From an uncultured Desulfosoma sp. (GTDB lineage: Bacteria > Desulfobacterota > Syntrophobacteria > Syntrophobacterales > DSM-9756): 64,000 nt of DNA. Shown piece after piece: positions 26,788 through 35,586 of this stretch. The notes under the pieces were generated by a model. It was not told the DNA's origin. It did no database searches and saw nothing but the letters and a program-made list of their open reading frames with translations. The DNA is taken from positions 1 to 64,000 of the forward strand of contig CALGPN010000025.1 in the NCBI GenBank assembly GCA_937960435.1, written 5' to 3'. A program made the translations under genes and the position numbers. How positions within the stretch are numbered: the stretch's first letter is position 1; each line of letters opens with the position of its first letter.

Positions 26788-27330
26788 CTAGGCAGAAAAT
26801 GATTCTAAAAACTCTTGGCGATATCGAAGCACGATCCGAGCGCAGGCTTCGGCGTCGGAAGCGGCGTCGTGGTGGTGCAAATCGATACCCAGGCGGCGGC
26901 AAACGTCGGGAAGCCTCGTCGGATAAACCTTCCAATATCGGCGGGCCAGGTGCATCGTGCAGACAAAGGGAATGCGCGGGGGGGAAAGCCCGTGGGTTTC
27001 GCAACACGCCTGAAGCACGGAACGGTCAAAGGCGGCGTTGTGGGCGGCGAAAAAGCCGGCCCCCTCCAGAATGTCCTCCAAATCCGGCCAGACCTTTTCG
27101 AAGGTCGGCTGCAGACGCACATCCGCCCATGTGATCCCGTGAAGGTCGCTGAAAAGAAACCGTCGGGTCGGCGGCCGAATCAGCCGGAAAACCCGCCGAA
27201 CGATCCGGTTGTCGTGGACTTTCACCACAGCCACGGCACAGGCGCTGTTGCGCGCCGTCGTTGCCGTCTCAAAGTCTATGGCGACAAAATCCTGATGTAT
27301 CAAAGGATCCTGAATCATGGCGGCTTCCAT
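26788..27330 (-). CDS. DEDDh 3'-5' exonuclease (DnaQ/RNase T-like)
   Basis: A 180-residue exonuclease domain. The acidic residues appear as FVAIDFETA (ExoI), FAAHNAAFDRSVL (ExoII) and HHDAASDAEACARIVL (ExoIII with His). Between them is RLPDVCRRLGI. It resembles free-standing polymerase III epsilon-like proofreading domains found in many bacteria; a role in DNA or RNA end trimming is likely but the substrate is not known. It is not fused to a polymerase or BRCT domain. Confidence 0.9.
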   Translation of the reverse strand: MEAAMIQDPLIHQDFVAIDFETATTARNSACAVAVVKVHDNRIVRRVFRLIRPPTRRFLFSDLHGITWADVRLQPTFEKVWPDLEDILEGAGFFAAHNAAFDRSVLQACCETHGLSPPRIPFVCTMHLARRYWKVYPTRLPDVCRRLGIDLHHHDAASDAEACARIVLRYRQEFLESFSA

Positions 27331-27428
27331 GGAGGCCCGGGGCGCATCGGGTGTCTGCCGGGGATGGTATCACCGCGCCCCGTTGAAGGTTTTCTCATCC
27401 GGAAAACGGGCGGCCGACGCCGCACCGG

Positions 27429-28361
27429 CTAGGGATCAGGGGCCTTGAAATCTCGGGGCAAAAGTCTTTCCGCCAGCCACGCGACCGTGACGTCCATGGC
27501 CATGGCCCGCACCTCGGGATCCGTCAAGCGATGGTCGGCCCCATCCAAAAGCACGAGCCGCTTTTCTTCCGCCGCATGACGGTAAAGCCCCACCGCATGT
27601 TCCCAGGGAACCAGCTCATCGGCCATGCCGTGGACGATGAGAACCTGGGGGACGGGCTGCACGGCATCCACGGCGTCCGGTTCGCCCAAGGGGAGGCCTT
27701 TGGGCCAAATCCGTTCCATCTCAGGTGGCCGATCCGCTGATCCGGCTCCGATCAGGCGAAGCCACGCGGGGGCCGACCACAGAACCAGGGAGCGCACCCG
27801 ACCGGGATAAGTCGAGGAAAACACGTAGCTGAGAAAGCCTCCTAGGCTGGAGCCGAAAAGTCCCAGAGCGGCTGGGGAACCCCACGGTCGGTGGGGCGAA
27901 ACGACCCAGTCCAGGACGGATCGCAGATCCTCCAAACGCGTGGCGACAAGTGACGGCCCAAACGCCGAGGTATTTTCGCCGCAGCCTGTAAAATCGAACC
28001 GCACGGCCCAGAGCCCTCGCTCCGCCAGTCGGTTGCCCATGCCGACAAACTTGGAGCTGTCTTTGGCGCTCAAAAGCCCGTGGCAGCACACCACCGCCCC
28101 CGGTTCGTTTGCCACTTTTTGATTCGCACCCCGTGTACCGAACCCGCCGATTTCCGGCGGCCTTACCTCCTCACCGGGCACGGCACCGTGAGCTGAAGAA
28201 AATCCGGGCCGAACGTCCCCGCGTCCGCGACAAATGGCCGCCTGCGCCAGACTTCGCACGGGCCGATGCACCACGGCCGGGATGAGACCGCGGCTCGAGG
28301 GAATCGAGACCCGCTCCGTCGCCACGCCCTTTTCCCAATCACATCTTTCTCCCGCGTTCAT
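27429..28361 (-). CDS. Alpha/beta hydrolase
   Basis: A 310-residue serine hydrolase. The nucleophile elbow is GLFGSSLGGFLSYVF, the acid is in LIVHGMADELVPW, and the His in LLDGADHRLTDPEV. The oxyanion region is VVCCHGLLSAKDSSKF, resembling esterase/lysophospholipase-like enzymes. About 50 residues before the fold (roughly 40-90) are non-conserved and Gly/Arg-rich. Its ATG overlaps the methyltransferase stop (ATGA), so the two are translated together. Confidence 0.88.
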   Translation of the reverse strand: MNAGERCDWEKGVATERVSIPSSRGLIPAVVHRPVRSLAQAAICRGRGDVRPGFSSAHGAVPGEEVRPPEIGGFGTRGANQKVANEPGAVVCCHGLLSAKDSSKFVGMGNRLAERGLWAVRFDFTGCGENTSAFGPSLVATRLEDLRSVLDWVVSPHRPWGSPAALGLFGSSLGGFLSYVFSSTYPGRVRSLVLWSAPAWLRLIGAGSADRPPEMERIWPKGLPLGEPDAVDAVQPVPQVLIVHGMADELVPWEHAVGLYRHAAEEKRLVLLDGADHRLTDPEVRAMAMDVTVAWLAERLLPRDFKAPDP

Positions 28362-29059
28362 GATCGGGTGGTCTCCCCGCGACGCCGCACGGCATAAAGG
28401 GCCACACCGGAAATTTCCTCATGGCCCCCAAAGGGGATGATCTTTTCTTTATAAGCGAAACGTGTCACTAGCTCCGCAAAAAAACCGGGAGCCTGAAGTT
28501 GCGTGTTTTTCGCGAGAAAAATCGTCCCGCCGGGGACCAAAGCCTGGTCCAAGAAACGGACGAGCGCCGGATAGGTGGCCCGGTCATAGATCACTTCCGA
28601 ACCCACGATGACGTGGTAAGGCTCACCGAGAAACGGATCGTTCCAGTCGATCCGCTGGACGTCGGCATAACGTTCGCATCCGTTCAGGAGAATGTTGGCC
28701 CGGGCAAACAGCAGCGCGTCCTCATTGATATCGGACAAGGTCACCCGATGCCCTTTGCACGCCATGGACACCCCTAAGACCCCGATCCCCGTGCCGATTT
28801 CCAGGATGCGCTGCCCGGGGATCACGGGCTGGCGCGCCCAATAGGACGCCATGACAAAAGACGCTTCCCAGACTTTCGCCCACAACGGCAAGTCCTCCAG
28901 GGTGAGATACTCCCGCTGGGCGAGTTCTCCCACGTAGTCCTCAAAATCGGCCAATTGCACAATGCGCAAAACGTCCGACCCGATTTTCAGCTCAACGGTT
29001 TCCGTGCGGTACTTGGCCTGAATGGCGGCCAGAATGCGGTTCAATTCGCCGTTGTCCAC
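28358..29059 (-). CDS. SAM-dependent methyltransferase (protein-lysine type)
   Basis: A 233-residue class I methyltransferase. The AdoMet loop is ILEIGTGIGVLGVSMACKGHR, with the acidic residue in TLSDINEDALLFA. DLPLWAKVWEASFVMASYW ahead of the fold is characteristic of the METTL21/nicotinamide-N-methyltransferase-like group that modifies lysines on proteins. A target cannot be assigned. The GTG start has GGAG seven bases upstream. Confidence 0.85.
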   Translation of the reverse strand: MDNGELNRILAAIQAKYRTETVELKIGSDVLRIVQLADFEDYVGELAQREYLTLEDLPLWAKVWEASFVMASYWARQPVIPGQRILEIGTGIGVLGVSMACKGHRVTLSDINEDALLFARANILLNGCERYADVQRIDWNDPFLGEPYHVIVGSEVIYDRATYPALVRFLDQALVPGGTIFLAKNTQLQAPGFFAELVTRFAYKEKIIPFGGHEEISGVALYAVRRRGETTRS

Positions 29060-29244
29060 ATCATACTCCGTTTCTTGGGCTTTACGCCGAGGTCTCGTCC
29101 CGCTTTGGACCCCTCTCTTTCGACCCCGGCTTGCCTTGCGCCCTTTGCTGTTTTATGGTGGAAGCGTCTCGGGAGGATGTTCCTGGATCCCACGGCCCAT
29201 CGCCGGACTCGCACGATGAGTCCATTGGACGGCAGGAGCTCGAT

Positions 29245-29664
29245 ATGCCTCATTCCATTCCCTTTAAAGAAGGGGCTTATCTCATCGACCACGCTTACCT
29301 GGTCACCCCTCAGCGACGCTCGGTCGCCCTCACGGACGGCGTTCTCGAAGTCTATAAAGACACCCTCGGAGAAAAACACTTGAGGGGGCGCGCTTTCGTC
29401 CACAATGCTTCTATGGTGGCTCTTCTGGAAGACGAAGAATCTTTGGACCTTGTCATGGACCTGGGGCCAGGGTTTCGCTATCGGCTCCCGCAGCCCATCC
29501 TCCAAGCCGGCAAGGTCTTCGAACCGCGCACATGGTCTATCGTGCATTTCGCCCCGTCGCAAAATTTGGTTCCCTTGGCCGACCTCGATTACGAACAATT
29601 CGCCGCGGGTCTCACCATCCTGCGGCCGGGCGACGGAGTCGATGCCGAGCCTGGGGATGGGTAA
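29245..29664 (+). CDS. Uncharacterised protein
   Basis: A 139-residue protein of no family I recognise, with ordinary codon use and a good Shine-Dalgarno (AGGAG six bases before ATG 29245). It contains YLVTPQRRSVALTDGVLEVY, followed by an acidic central stretch and LDYEQFAAGLTILRPGDGV near the end. It has no signal peptide or transmembrane segment and no cysteine. It stands alone on the plus strand among minus-strand genes. A longer frame to 29131 lacks a ribosome site. Confidence 0.65.
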   Translation: MPHSIPFKEGAYLIDHAYLVTPQRRSVALTDGVLEVYKDTLGEKHLRGRAFVHNASMVALLEDEESLDLVMDLGPGFRYRLPQPILQAGKVFEPRTWSIVHFAPSQNLVPLADLDYEQFAAGLTILRPGDGVDAEPGDG

Positions 29665-29696
29665 GGGCGTCTCTGGAGAACCCGCGAGCCGCAAAC

Positions 29697-30221
29697 TCAT
29701 AGTCTCCGGAGCGTTTTTTGGAAAATTTCCAGGTCTTCTTGAGACCACAGGCAGAACACGACCTTTTCCAGGCTGGTTTCCTCCTCGGCCAAAAAGCTCA
29801 GCACGGTCCCCAGCATAATCTTGGCGCATAGATCTTTGGGAAAGCCAAAGATCCCCGTGCTGACGGCCGGGAAAGCCATGGAGCGCAGGCCTTTTTCCGT
29901 AGCCCGCCGCAAGCTGTTGAGGGTTGCTTCCCGCAGTTTTCGTTCTTCGTCTCCTTCTCCCCATCGGGGCCCCACGGCGTGGATGACATAGCGGGCTTTG
30001 AGACGCCCGCCGGTAGTGACCACCGCGCCGCCCACGTGTGTGCCTCCGATGCGGTTGCATTCCTCCTGGATTTCCGGGCCGCCCTTGGCTCGTATGGCTC
30101 CGGCCACCCCGGCCCCGAGGATCAAATCCGCATTGGCGGCGTTCACGATGGCGTCGGTTTCCATTTCGGTGATGTCTCCTCGAAGAAGGACCACAACCTT
30201 CTCCCCTACCTTCCTCTCCAT
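29697..30221 (-). CDS. Macro-domain protein (ADP-ribose metabolite hydrolase)
   Basis: A 174-residue free-standing macro domain. It has the ADP-ribose-binding hallmarks DAIVNAANADLILGAGVAGAI, the GG in GTHVGGAVVTTGGRL, ARYVIHAVGPRW, and the phosphate loop FPAVSTGIFGFPKDL. MacroD/YmdB-like members hydrolyse O-acetyl-ADP-ribose or remove mono-ADP-ribose from proteins and nucleic acids. Last gene of a compact operon with an 81-residue protein and an RNase J-like enzyme. Confidence 0.93.
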   Translation of the reverse strand: MERKVGEKVVVLLRGDITEMETDAIVNAANADLILGAGVAGAIRAKGGPEIQEECNRIGGTHVGGAVVTTGGRLKARYVIHAVGPRWGEGDEERKLREATLNSLRRATEKGLRSMAFPAVSTGIFGFPKDLCAKIMLGTVLSFLAEEETSLEKVVFCLWSQEDLEIFQKTLRRL

Positions 30222-30233
30222 GACGACACCTCT

Positions 30234-30479
30234 TCAAAGCTTGTCCATCTCTTCCATGAGACGCACAACGGCCCGATCCAGCGGAAGCCATTCATCGCCG
30301 ATGGGAAACGCCCCATAGAACCCGCCGTGTTCCCATCGGCGCAGCTGCACCTTTTCCACAAGGCGCTTGCGCACGGCATCACGCAACGCTTCGGGGACAC
30401 TTCGCAGAGCGTTTTCCACCTGATCGGCGAGGATCCTCCTCTCCCGCGACTCAAGCCATTTTTCCACATCATCCTGCAC
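30234..30479 (-). CDS. Small uncharacterised protein between MBL and macro genes
   Basis: An 81-residue protein, mainly helical and highly charged, beginning MQDDVEKWLESRERRIL and containing RRWEHGGFYGAFPIGDEWLP. It starts three bases after the stop of the MBL-fold gene and ends twelve bases before the macro-domain gene. This tight packing supports a real gene. I recognise no family; an adaptor for either neighbour is conceivable. Confidence 0.7.
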   Translation of the reverse strand: MQDDVEKWLESRERRILADQVENALRSVPEALRDAVRKRLVEKVQLRRWEHGGFYGAFPIGDEWLPLDRAVVRLMEEMDKL

Positions 30480-30482
30480 GGC

Positions 30483-32105
30483 TTACTCCTTCGGGTGGGC
30501 ACCCGAAAGATCGTCTTCGGTCTTTCCGGCGTAGCGCTCCAAAGCTCGCAAGAACACTCGCACAGCCGCTTCCAGCTCTTCCTGAGCCTCACGGTCCAAC
30601 CCCTCGGCCCACAAATCCACTCGCCGGCGCGCTTGGGCCACCCGGGCTTCCACCCCTGCCAGAACATCCGCCCATGGGGGCTCCACTTCCCGCACCGGAA
30701 CAGGCGCCGCGGCCTTTTCAAACACCAAGGTTTCCCCCAGCTCAGGCAGAGTGCTCTCAAAACCAAATCGATGGCGAACCATTTCCGCAAAAACCCGCCC
30801 GACGTCTTTTTCCCCGTGGATCACGACCACGCGGAGTGCCGGATTCGTGAAATTTCCGACCCATTGGAGGAGCTCTTCTTGATCGGCGTGGGCCGAAAAG
30901 CCGCCGATGGTGAAGACCTTCGCCCGCACCACGATATCCTCGCCGAAGATCCTGACGGTCTTGGCTCCTTCGATGATGCGCCGTCCCAGGGAACCTTCCG
31001 CCTGATAGCCCACAATGACCAAAGAGCAGCCCCTGCGCCAGAGATTGTGCTTGAGGTGATGGAGAATCCGGCCGGCCGTACACATCCCGTTTCCGGCGAT
31101 AATCACCGCAGGACCCTTGAGCTCGTTCAAAGCCTGGGAATCCTGGGCGGTTCGCGAAAACACGAGCTCCGGGAAAATGAAAGGATCCTGACCCTGATTG
31201 ACAATCTCCTGGGTTTCCTCATCCAACTCATGGAACATTTTTCGAAAAATTTCCGTGGCCGCAATGGCCAAAGGGCTGTCCAGGTATACGGGAAGCCGCG
31301 GGATCTTCCCCTGCAGGAGCAGCCGCCTGAGGACGTACAAGATCTCCTGGGTCCGCTCCACGGCGAAGGCCGGGATCAGCACTTTCTGCCCGTGTTCGTG
31401 ACTGTAACGGATCGCCTCGGCCAATTCGGCCACGCTCTCCTCAAAATTCCGGTGCCGCCGGTTTCCGTAGGTGGATTCGATAAAAAGCACGTCGGCTTCA
31501 AAGACCTGATGCGGGTCTTTGACAAGGATCTGATCCTTTCGGCCGATGTCCCCGGAAAAGACCACTTTGAGGCCGTCATGGCCATCGCCTTCCCACAGTT
31601 CCAAAATGGACGATCCCAAAATGTGGCCGGCGTTACGGAATCGCATCTTCACCGACCGGGACAGGGTCATCAGGGCATCCTGAGAGACGATTTGGAAAAG
31701 GCCGACGGTTTTTTCCGCGTCGTCCGTGGTGTAGAGCGGCGGGACGGGTTCTCGACCTTTTCGCAGGTTTTTTCGGCTCTGCCATTCGGCTTCCATTTCC
31801 TGGATATGAGCGGAATCGAGAAGCAAAATGCGGCACAGTTCGGCGGTCGGGGCTGTGGCGTAGATGGGGCCTCGAAAGCCGTCCTTGACAAGTTTGGGCA
31901 GCCGACCGCTGTGGTCGATATGGGCATGGGTGAGGACCACGGCTTGGAGGGTCGCCGGATCAAACGGCCACTTTTGCCGGTTCAAGGCATCCATGGCCTG
32001 GCCGCCCTGAAAAAGGCCGCAGTCCACGAGAAATTGTCCGTCGCTTTGCACCAGAAAACATGAGCCCGTCACACACCCAGCCGCTCCATATGCCGTGATT
32101 TTCAC
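30483..32105 (-). CDS. MBL-fold / beta-CASP ribonuclease-like hydrolase
   Basis: A 540-residue enzyme of the RNase J/CPSF-73/YSH1 group. The metallo-beta-lactamase motif THAHIDHSGRLP is complete; DCGLFQGG precedes it. The beta-CASP insert has FIESTYGNRRH and VLIPAFAVERTQEILYVL, and the RNA-specificity end has GFSAHADQEELLQW and VIHGEKD. About 80 residues follow, rich in Glu, Arg and Ala and probably helical. Likely an RNA-processing exo/endonuclease. The GTG start at 32105 has AAGGAGG upstream. Confidence 0.92.
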   Translation of the reverse strand: MKITAYGAAGCVTGSCFLVQSDGQFLVDCGLFQGGQAMDALNRQKWPFDPATLQAVVLTHAHIDHSGRLPKLVKDGFRGPIYATAPTAELCRILLLDSAHIQEMEAEWQSRKNLRKGREPVPPLYTTDDAEKTVGLFQIVSQDALMTLSRSVKMRFRNAGHILGSSILELWEGDGHDGLKVVFSGDIGRKDQILVKDPHQVFEADVLFIESTYGNRRHRNFEESVAELAEAIRYSHEHGQKVLIPAFAVERTQEILYVLRRLLLQGKIPRLPVYLDSPLAIAATEIFRKMFHELDEETQEIVNQGQDPFIFPELVFSRTAQDSQALNELKGPAVIIAGNGMCTAGRILHHLKHNLWRRGCSLVIVGYQAEGSLGRRIIEGAKTVRIFGEDIVVRAKVFTIGGFSAHADQEELLQWVGNFTNPALRVVVIHGEKDVGRVFAEMVRHRFGFESTLPELGETLVFEKAAAPVPVREVEPPWADVLAGVEARVAQARRRVDLWAEGLDREAQEELEAAVRVFLRALERYAGKTEDDLSGAHPKE

Positions 32106-32260
32106 AGCGCCTCCTTTGGCCTTCACGTTCTAGGCATTCTGTCCGTGAATGCTCCGGCCGCGGCGTGCCCCATGATCACACCGCTTCCCAAAACGAATGA
32201 AACGATTGAATTCCCCCATGCGCGCCCCAGCTAAAATAGGCGCTTCCTAAACAAAGCACC

Positions 32261-33079
32261 CTAGAGAAAATCGGACCGAAAGGGAACTTTTCGAAAAACG
32301 TGGGGATGCGCCGAGCACCGAATCAAAGGCCACTTTCCCGATGGTGGCTTTTCTCGAGCGCCAAGGATCAAAAATCCCCCCTCCACAAGAGACGCCACAA
32401 CCCGCCCCAAGGCTGTCTCCTGTTCTCGCGGGCCATAATACGTCAAAAGGTTGTTTCGAAGAAACACAAGATGAAAAGGGGATGAAGGCGGGGGGTCTCG
32501 GATGAGGTCGCTCAAGCGCCATAAGATTCCTTGTTTCAGTCCCGACGAAATCTCGTAGCGATCGGCCGCCACGGGAACAAAAAATGCCGATCGCGCGGCC
32601 GCATCGACTTCCCGAAGACTGCTGGCATGGTAGAGCCCCTGCTGAGCGGCTTCAAGAAATTGGGTATGGAAATCCGTCGCCCACAATTCCAGGGAAGGCA
32701 GCCGTACGCCCTGCGCGGCCAATTTGTGCCACAAGATCTTGAGACTGTAGACTTCCTCCCCGCGGGCGCACCCCGCCGACCACACCCGCAAGGGATCGCC
32801 ACCCCATCGAATCAGACCCGGCAAGAGCTCCGTTTCCAAAACCGCCCACAGACGCCGGTCGCGGAAAAATCGGCTGATAGGCACAGCCAGGGCCCGCAGG
32901 GCTTGTTCCCAAAGCGTTTCGTCCCGCCGACAGCATTTTAAAAAGACCTCAACGGAAGCCGCGTCACAGGAAGCCATCACTCGGAGCAGGCGTTTTTTCG
33001 CTCCTTTTCGCACCTTACGGTACCCGCGCCACGCAAGACCAAAGGCCTCCAACACCCTCCGAAAATCGGCATCGTCCAT
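32261..33079 (-). CDS. CheR-type SAM methyltransferase
   Basis: A 272-residue protein with the CheR layout: a helical N-terminal domain, then a SAM fold with VWSAGCARGEEVYSLKIL (CheR has SxGCxxGEEPYS; here Pro is Val), LELWATDFHTQFLEAA and FHLVFLRNNLLTYYGPREQE (the usual FCRNV is LRNNL). Chemoreceptor glutamates are the normal substrate, but no chemotaxis gene is nearby and the motifs are altered, so it may modify another protein. ATG 33079 has GAGGGA upstream; ATG 33103 is possible. Confidence 0.85.
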   Translation of the reverse strand: MDDADFRRVLEAFGLAWRGYRKVRKGAKKRLLRVMASCDAASVEVFLKCCRRDETLWEQALRALAVPISRFFRDRRLWAVLETELLPGLIRWGGDPLRVWSAGCARGEEVYSLKILWHKLAAQGVRLPSLELWATDFHTQFLEAAQQGLYHASSLREVDAAARSAFFVPVAADRYEISSGLKQGILWRLSDLIRDPPPSSPFHLVFLRNNLLTYYGPREQETALGRVVASLVEGGFLILGAREKPPSGKWPLIRCSAHPHVFRKVPFRSDFL

Positions 33080-33147
33080 CCCATGTTCCCTCAGAGTACC
33101 CAATGGTTATACTGAGAACGAAAATCGCGGTGGTAGGAGCCCCTAGT

Positions 33148-33350
33148 CGCGGGCAAGCCCGCTCCTACAATCACCATCGCGAATGTAGGAGCCGGCTTGC
33201 CGGCGACATCAACCGCAGGATTCAATCGCCCGATCCAATCCCGCGATTTAACCGTGGGCAAGGGTTCAATCCCCCGATCCATCCGCAGGATTCAACCGGG
33301 GGATTCAATCGCGGGCAAGCCTCAATCGCGGGCAAGCCCGCTCCTACAAT
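33148..33350. repeat. REP-like elements, family 2, third block
   Basis: CGCGGGCAAGCCCGCTCCTAC at about 33148-33168 and again at about 33325-33345 flank a GTAGGAGCCGGCTTGCCGGC unit at 33186. Between them lie shorter degenerate pieces (ATTCAATCGC, CCGATCCA) repeated several times. These are the same families as at 6936-7274. Confidence 0.75.
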
Positions 33351-33373
33351 CGCTTTCGCCAAGGGGCTCACTC

Positions 33374-34471
33374 ATGGGTACCGTGAACAGCTTGCGTGAA
33401 CAAGTTTTGAAAAACTGCCTTATCGCCGAAGCCAACTACGCGGGCACCTTTTCCCTATGTGGCTTGGTGCTGCGGCTTCGCGATCTGTACAAATGGGAAA
33501 AGGGCCTGCGGCCTTGGGTGGAACCCGACTCCGCGGTCCTCCTCGAATGGATCGAACAGAGGGAGTCCTCCTGGGACCCCTGGGTCGATCGAGAATTCCA
33601 GCCCTTGATCGTGGGCGGAGTCGCCCGAGACCCCTTCGATGTGGAAAGCATCAACGCGCAGCTGGCCGACTTGGGCCTTGTTTACGGAGCGGGCTACGTG
33701 GAAGGGTTGCGGCCCAGCTTTTTTCTCGGCGCCGTGGGGGAAATCAGGAAAGTGGACGGCGCCGTGATCTTTTCCGTGGAACGCGAAATCGTCCGCGACG
33801 TGTTTGCCTCGCCGGCCATGCGACAAGGGGCGAGGATTTACATTCGCCACCAGCCCATGCTCTCCTTCCTTTGGGATCAGATCTTCGAAATGCGCCCGTC
33901 CGCCCGCTCCGCCCTACGCTTCGCCTTTTCCACATACAGTCTCGATGTCGACGCCGTGGCCCGGTCCCCCGAAAGGTATGCCGAGGCCCTGCAGACCATC
34001 GCTCGAGACCAGCTGGAGACGTGGACCCACCACGAACTGGGCGAATTCCACGAAGAAGCTTTCCGCGGCCATTTGTGGCACGACATCGTCGCCACATACC
34101 CCAACACGCCCATCGAGGTTTACGCTCGAGTCCTCAAAGATCTGTGCGCCGATACCGACGACAAGGGCCTCCTTCGCCATATCGTGGAAAACCGCCATCG
34201 GGCGGCTCTCGCCTTTTACGTCGCCTTCTTGAGGCCTTTCACCCGGCTGCTGTTTCCCGAAATCCTCAAAGCTTTTAGTGCCTTTCGAAAATCCGGCCGC
34301 TGGGAACTCATTGAAAACACCCGTCGGACGGCCAAAGAAAAATTCCACGACCGCGCGATCCGTCTTGCGGGGCTGCACCAACAACGCCACGAAAAAGGTG
34401 TGGAATGGACTCGGGAGAGCATTCTCAAAGAGTGCATCGCCCCGCTGGGGATCCTCAAAAAGCAGCCCTGA
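33374..34471 (+). CDS. Uncharacterised conserved protein, possibly Sfum_1244-like
   Basis: A 365-residue soluble protein with no signal peptide or transmembrane helix and no recognised catalytic motif. It is rich in Trp, Phe and Arg (LRDLYKWEKGLRPWVEPD near the start, then WTHHELGEFHEEAFRGHLWHD in the middle) and predominantly helical. From memory it may belong to a deltaproteobacterial family named for Syntrophobacter Sfum_1244, but I could not check. ATG 33374 has AAGGGG seven bases upstream; the open frame further upstream is read through REP sequence. It is a single gene. Confidence 0.7.
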   Translation: MGTVNSLREQVLKNCLIAEANYAGTFSLCGLVLRLRDLYKWEKGLRPWVEPDSAVLLEWIEQRESSWDPWVDREFQPLIVGGVARDPFDVESINAQLADLGLVYGAGYVEGLRPSFFLGAVGEIRKVDGAVIFSVEREIVRDVFASPAMRQGARIYIRHQPMLSFLWDQIFEMRPSARSALRFAFSTYSLDVDAVARSPERYAEALQTIARDQLETWTHHELGEFHEEAFRGHLWHDIVATYPNTPIEVYARVLKDLCADTDDKGLLRHIVENRHRAALAFYVAFLRPFTRLLFPEILKAFSAFRKSGRWELIENTRRTAKEKFHDRAIRLAGLHQQRHEKGVEWTRESILKECIAPLGILKKQP

Positions 34472-34512
34472 TCGGTCCCGGCACCCCTGGGTCCGTACAT
34501 TCCCTTTGAGGT

Positions 34513-34532
34513 AGCCCGATCCACATCGGGCT
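34513..34532. repeat. Short hairpin, REP-like
   Basis: AGCCCGAT, loop CCAC, ATCGGGCT: a perfect 8-bp stem preceded by GT, similar in layout to a third REP type. No T run follows, so it is unlikely to be an intrinsic terminator. It lies 42 bases after the upstream gene. Confidence 0.5.
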
Positions 34533-34620
34533 GGGGGAGGCTCGGCTCCAAACGCTCCTTCCCCCTCGCCGAGGCCCTTCCCTAGAAGATTTTCATCCCG
34601 CCACTTTAAAAAAAAATCCC

Positions 34621-34661
34621 TTGACGGGCGCGAGTCATGGGGATATTAGAGTATTCGAATA
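34621..34661 (+). promoter_or_regulatory. arsR promoter with overlapping palindromic operator candidate
   Basis: TTGACG at 34621-34626, a 17-base spacer and TATTAG at 34644-34649 form a promoter. Just downstream the perfect palindrome TATTCGAATA (34652-34661) covers the expected transcription start. ArsR-family repressors bind AT-rich inverted repeats at such positions, so autorepression is likely. Confidence 0.6.
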
Positions 34662-34687
34662 TAATGACTTTTTAATGAGGTAAGAAC

Positions 34688-35080
34688 ATGCCGAGGCCGT
34701 CCCCACATGAACGTTTGGAAAAGGCGGCGGAGGTTCTCCGTGTGGTGGCCCATCCGGTGCGCCTGGGTATCCTTGAGATCCTGGAAAACGGGGAAAAGAA
34801 CGTCACAGAAATCTGCCAGCAATTGGGGGCGGCCCAGGCCTATATTTCCCAGCAGTTGACTCTTCTCAAAGCGCGCGGTGTTTTGGCCTCCCGAAAGGAC
34901 GGCGCTCAGGTCTTTTACCGCATCGCCTTTCCGGCCGTCTTGAAAATCATCCACTGCGTGTGCGCTCAACAGGAAGGTTTTGAAGCGTCGGCCGACGAGC
35001 CGATCGACACGAAAGATCATGACCGTTCACAGGACAAGGAGGATCCATCCCATGGCAGAAGAAACACGCAACACCAGTGA
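34688..35080 (+). CDS. ArsR-family transcriptional regulator
   Basis: A 130-residue winged-helix regulator. The core runs VVAHPVRLGILEILENGEKN, EICQQLGAAQAYISQQLTLL (recognition helix) and a wing GVLASRKDGAQVFYRIA, ending near residue 97; the last 30 residues are hydrophilic. Cysteines are Cys43 in the helix before the recognition helix and Cys90/Cys92 in the last helix. The arsenic ELCVCDL motif is absent. A Cys pair of this kind, next to a DsrE-type gene, suggests thiol or persulfide sensing; the known SqrR/BigR pair is spaced further apart. It overlaps the next gene by 29 bases. Confidence 0.9.
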   Translation: MPRPSPHERLEKAAEVLRVVAHPVRLGILEILENGEKNVTEICQQLGAAQAYISQQLTLLKARGVLASRKDGAQVFYRIAFPAVLKIIHCVCAQQEGFEASADEPIDTKDHDRSQDKEDPSHGRRNTQHQ

Positions 35081-35516
35081 AAACAGGCCGTCCTGCACCT
35101 TTATCTGCAGCCGTGACACCCTGGACGGGGCATATCCGTCTTTGGTTTTGGGGCTCAACGCCGTAAGGCTCGGCATGGAGGCCACCATTTTCTACACGTT
35201 CATGGGAATCAACGTCATTCGCAAAAATTACCAGGACAAGTGCCGGTTCATTCCCCCCGGCCCCATGGGCGCCATTCCGGGCATGGCCTCCATCGCCACC
35301 AAGATGATGCGCCAAAAGATGGACGCGGCTCAAATCCCTTCCCTTGGAGAACTCCTGGAGATGGCCCAGCTCGAGGGGATCAAGTTGGTGGCGTGCAAAA
35401 TGACGGTGGACATGATGGGGATTTCCCCGGATGAATTCATCGACGGCGTGGAAATTCAAACGGCCGAAGACTACCTCAAGCATGCCGTCCATTGCCGCAT
35501 CAACATGTTCACCTAA
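35052..35516 (+). CDS. DsrE/DrsH-like sulfur-relay family protein
   Basis: A 154-residue DsrE-fold protein. The N-terminal part has CTFICSRDTLDGAYPSLVL and GMEATIFYTFMGINVI; Cys115 lies in IKLVACKMTVDMMG, where DsrE-family proteins carry the persulfide-forming cysteine. The middle (GPMGAIPGMASIATKMM) resembles the DrsH/peroxiredoxin-related subgroup. Likely a cytoplasmic sulfur carrier. AAGGAGG precedes ATG 35052. It is controlled with the ArsR gene and closed by a strong terminator. Confidence 0.9.
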   Translation: MAEETRNTSENRPSCTFICSRDTLDGAYPSLVLGLNAVRLGMEATIFYTFMGINVIRKNYQDKCRFIPPGPMGAIPGMASIATKMMRQKMDAAQIPSLGELLEMAQLEGIKLVACKMTVDMMGISPDEFIDGVEIQTAEDYLKHAVHCRINMFT

Positions 35517-35586
35517 GGGCACGGTCCCCCCTGTGTCCCTCCGGTTTGGTGTGCCCAACACCCCTCGCGCCTAAACAAAGCCCTCC

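Noticed and set aside
29979-32063. A 694-codon plus-strand frame opposite the RNase J-like and macro genes
   Set aside because: The minus-strand genes have clear motifs throughout; the antisense frame has none.
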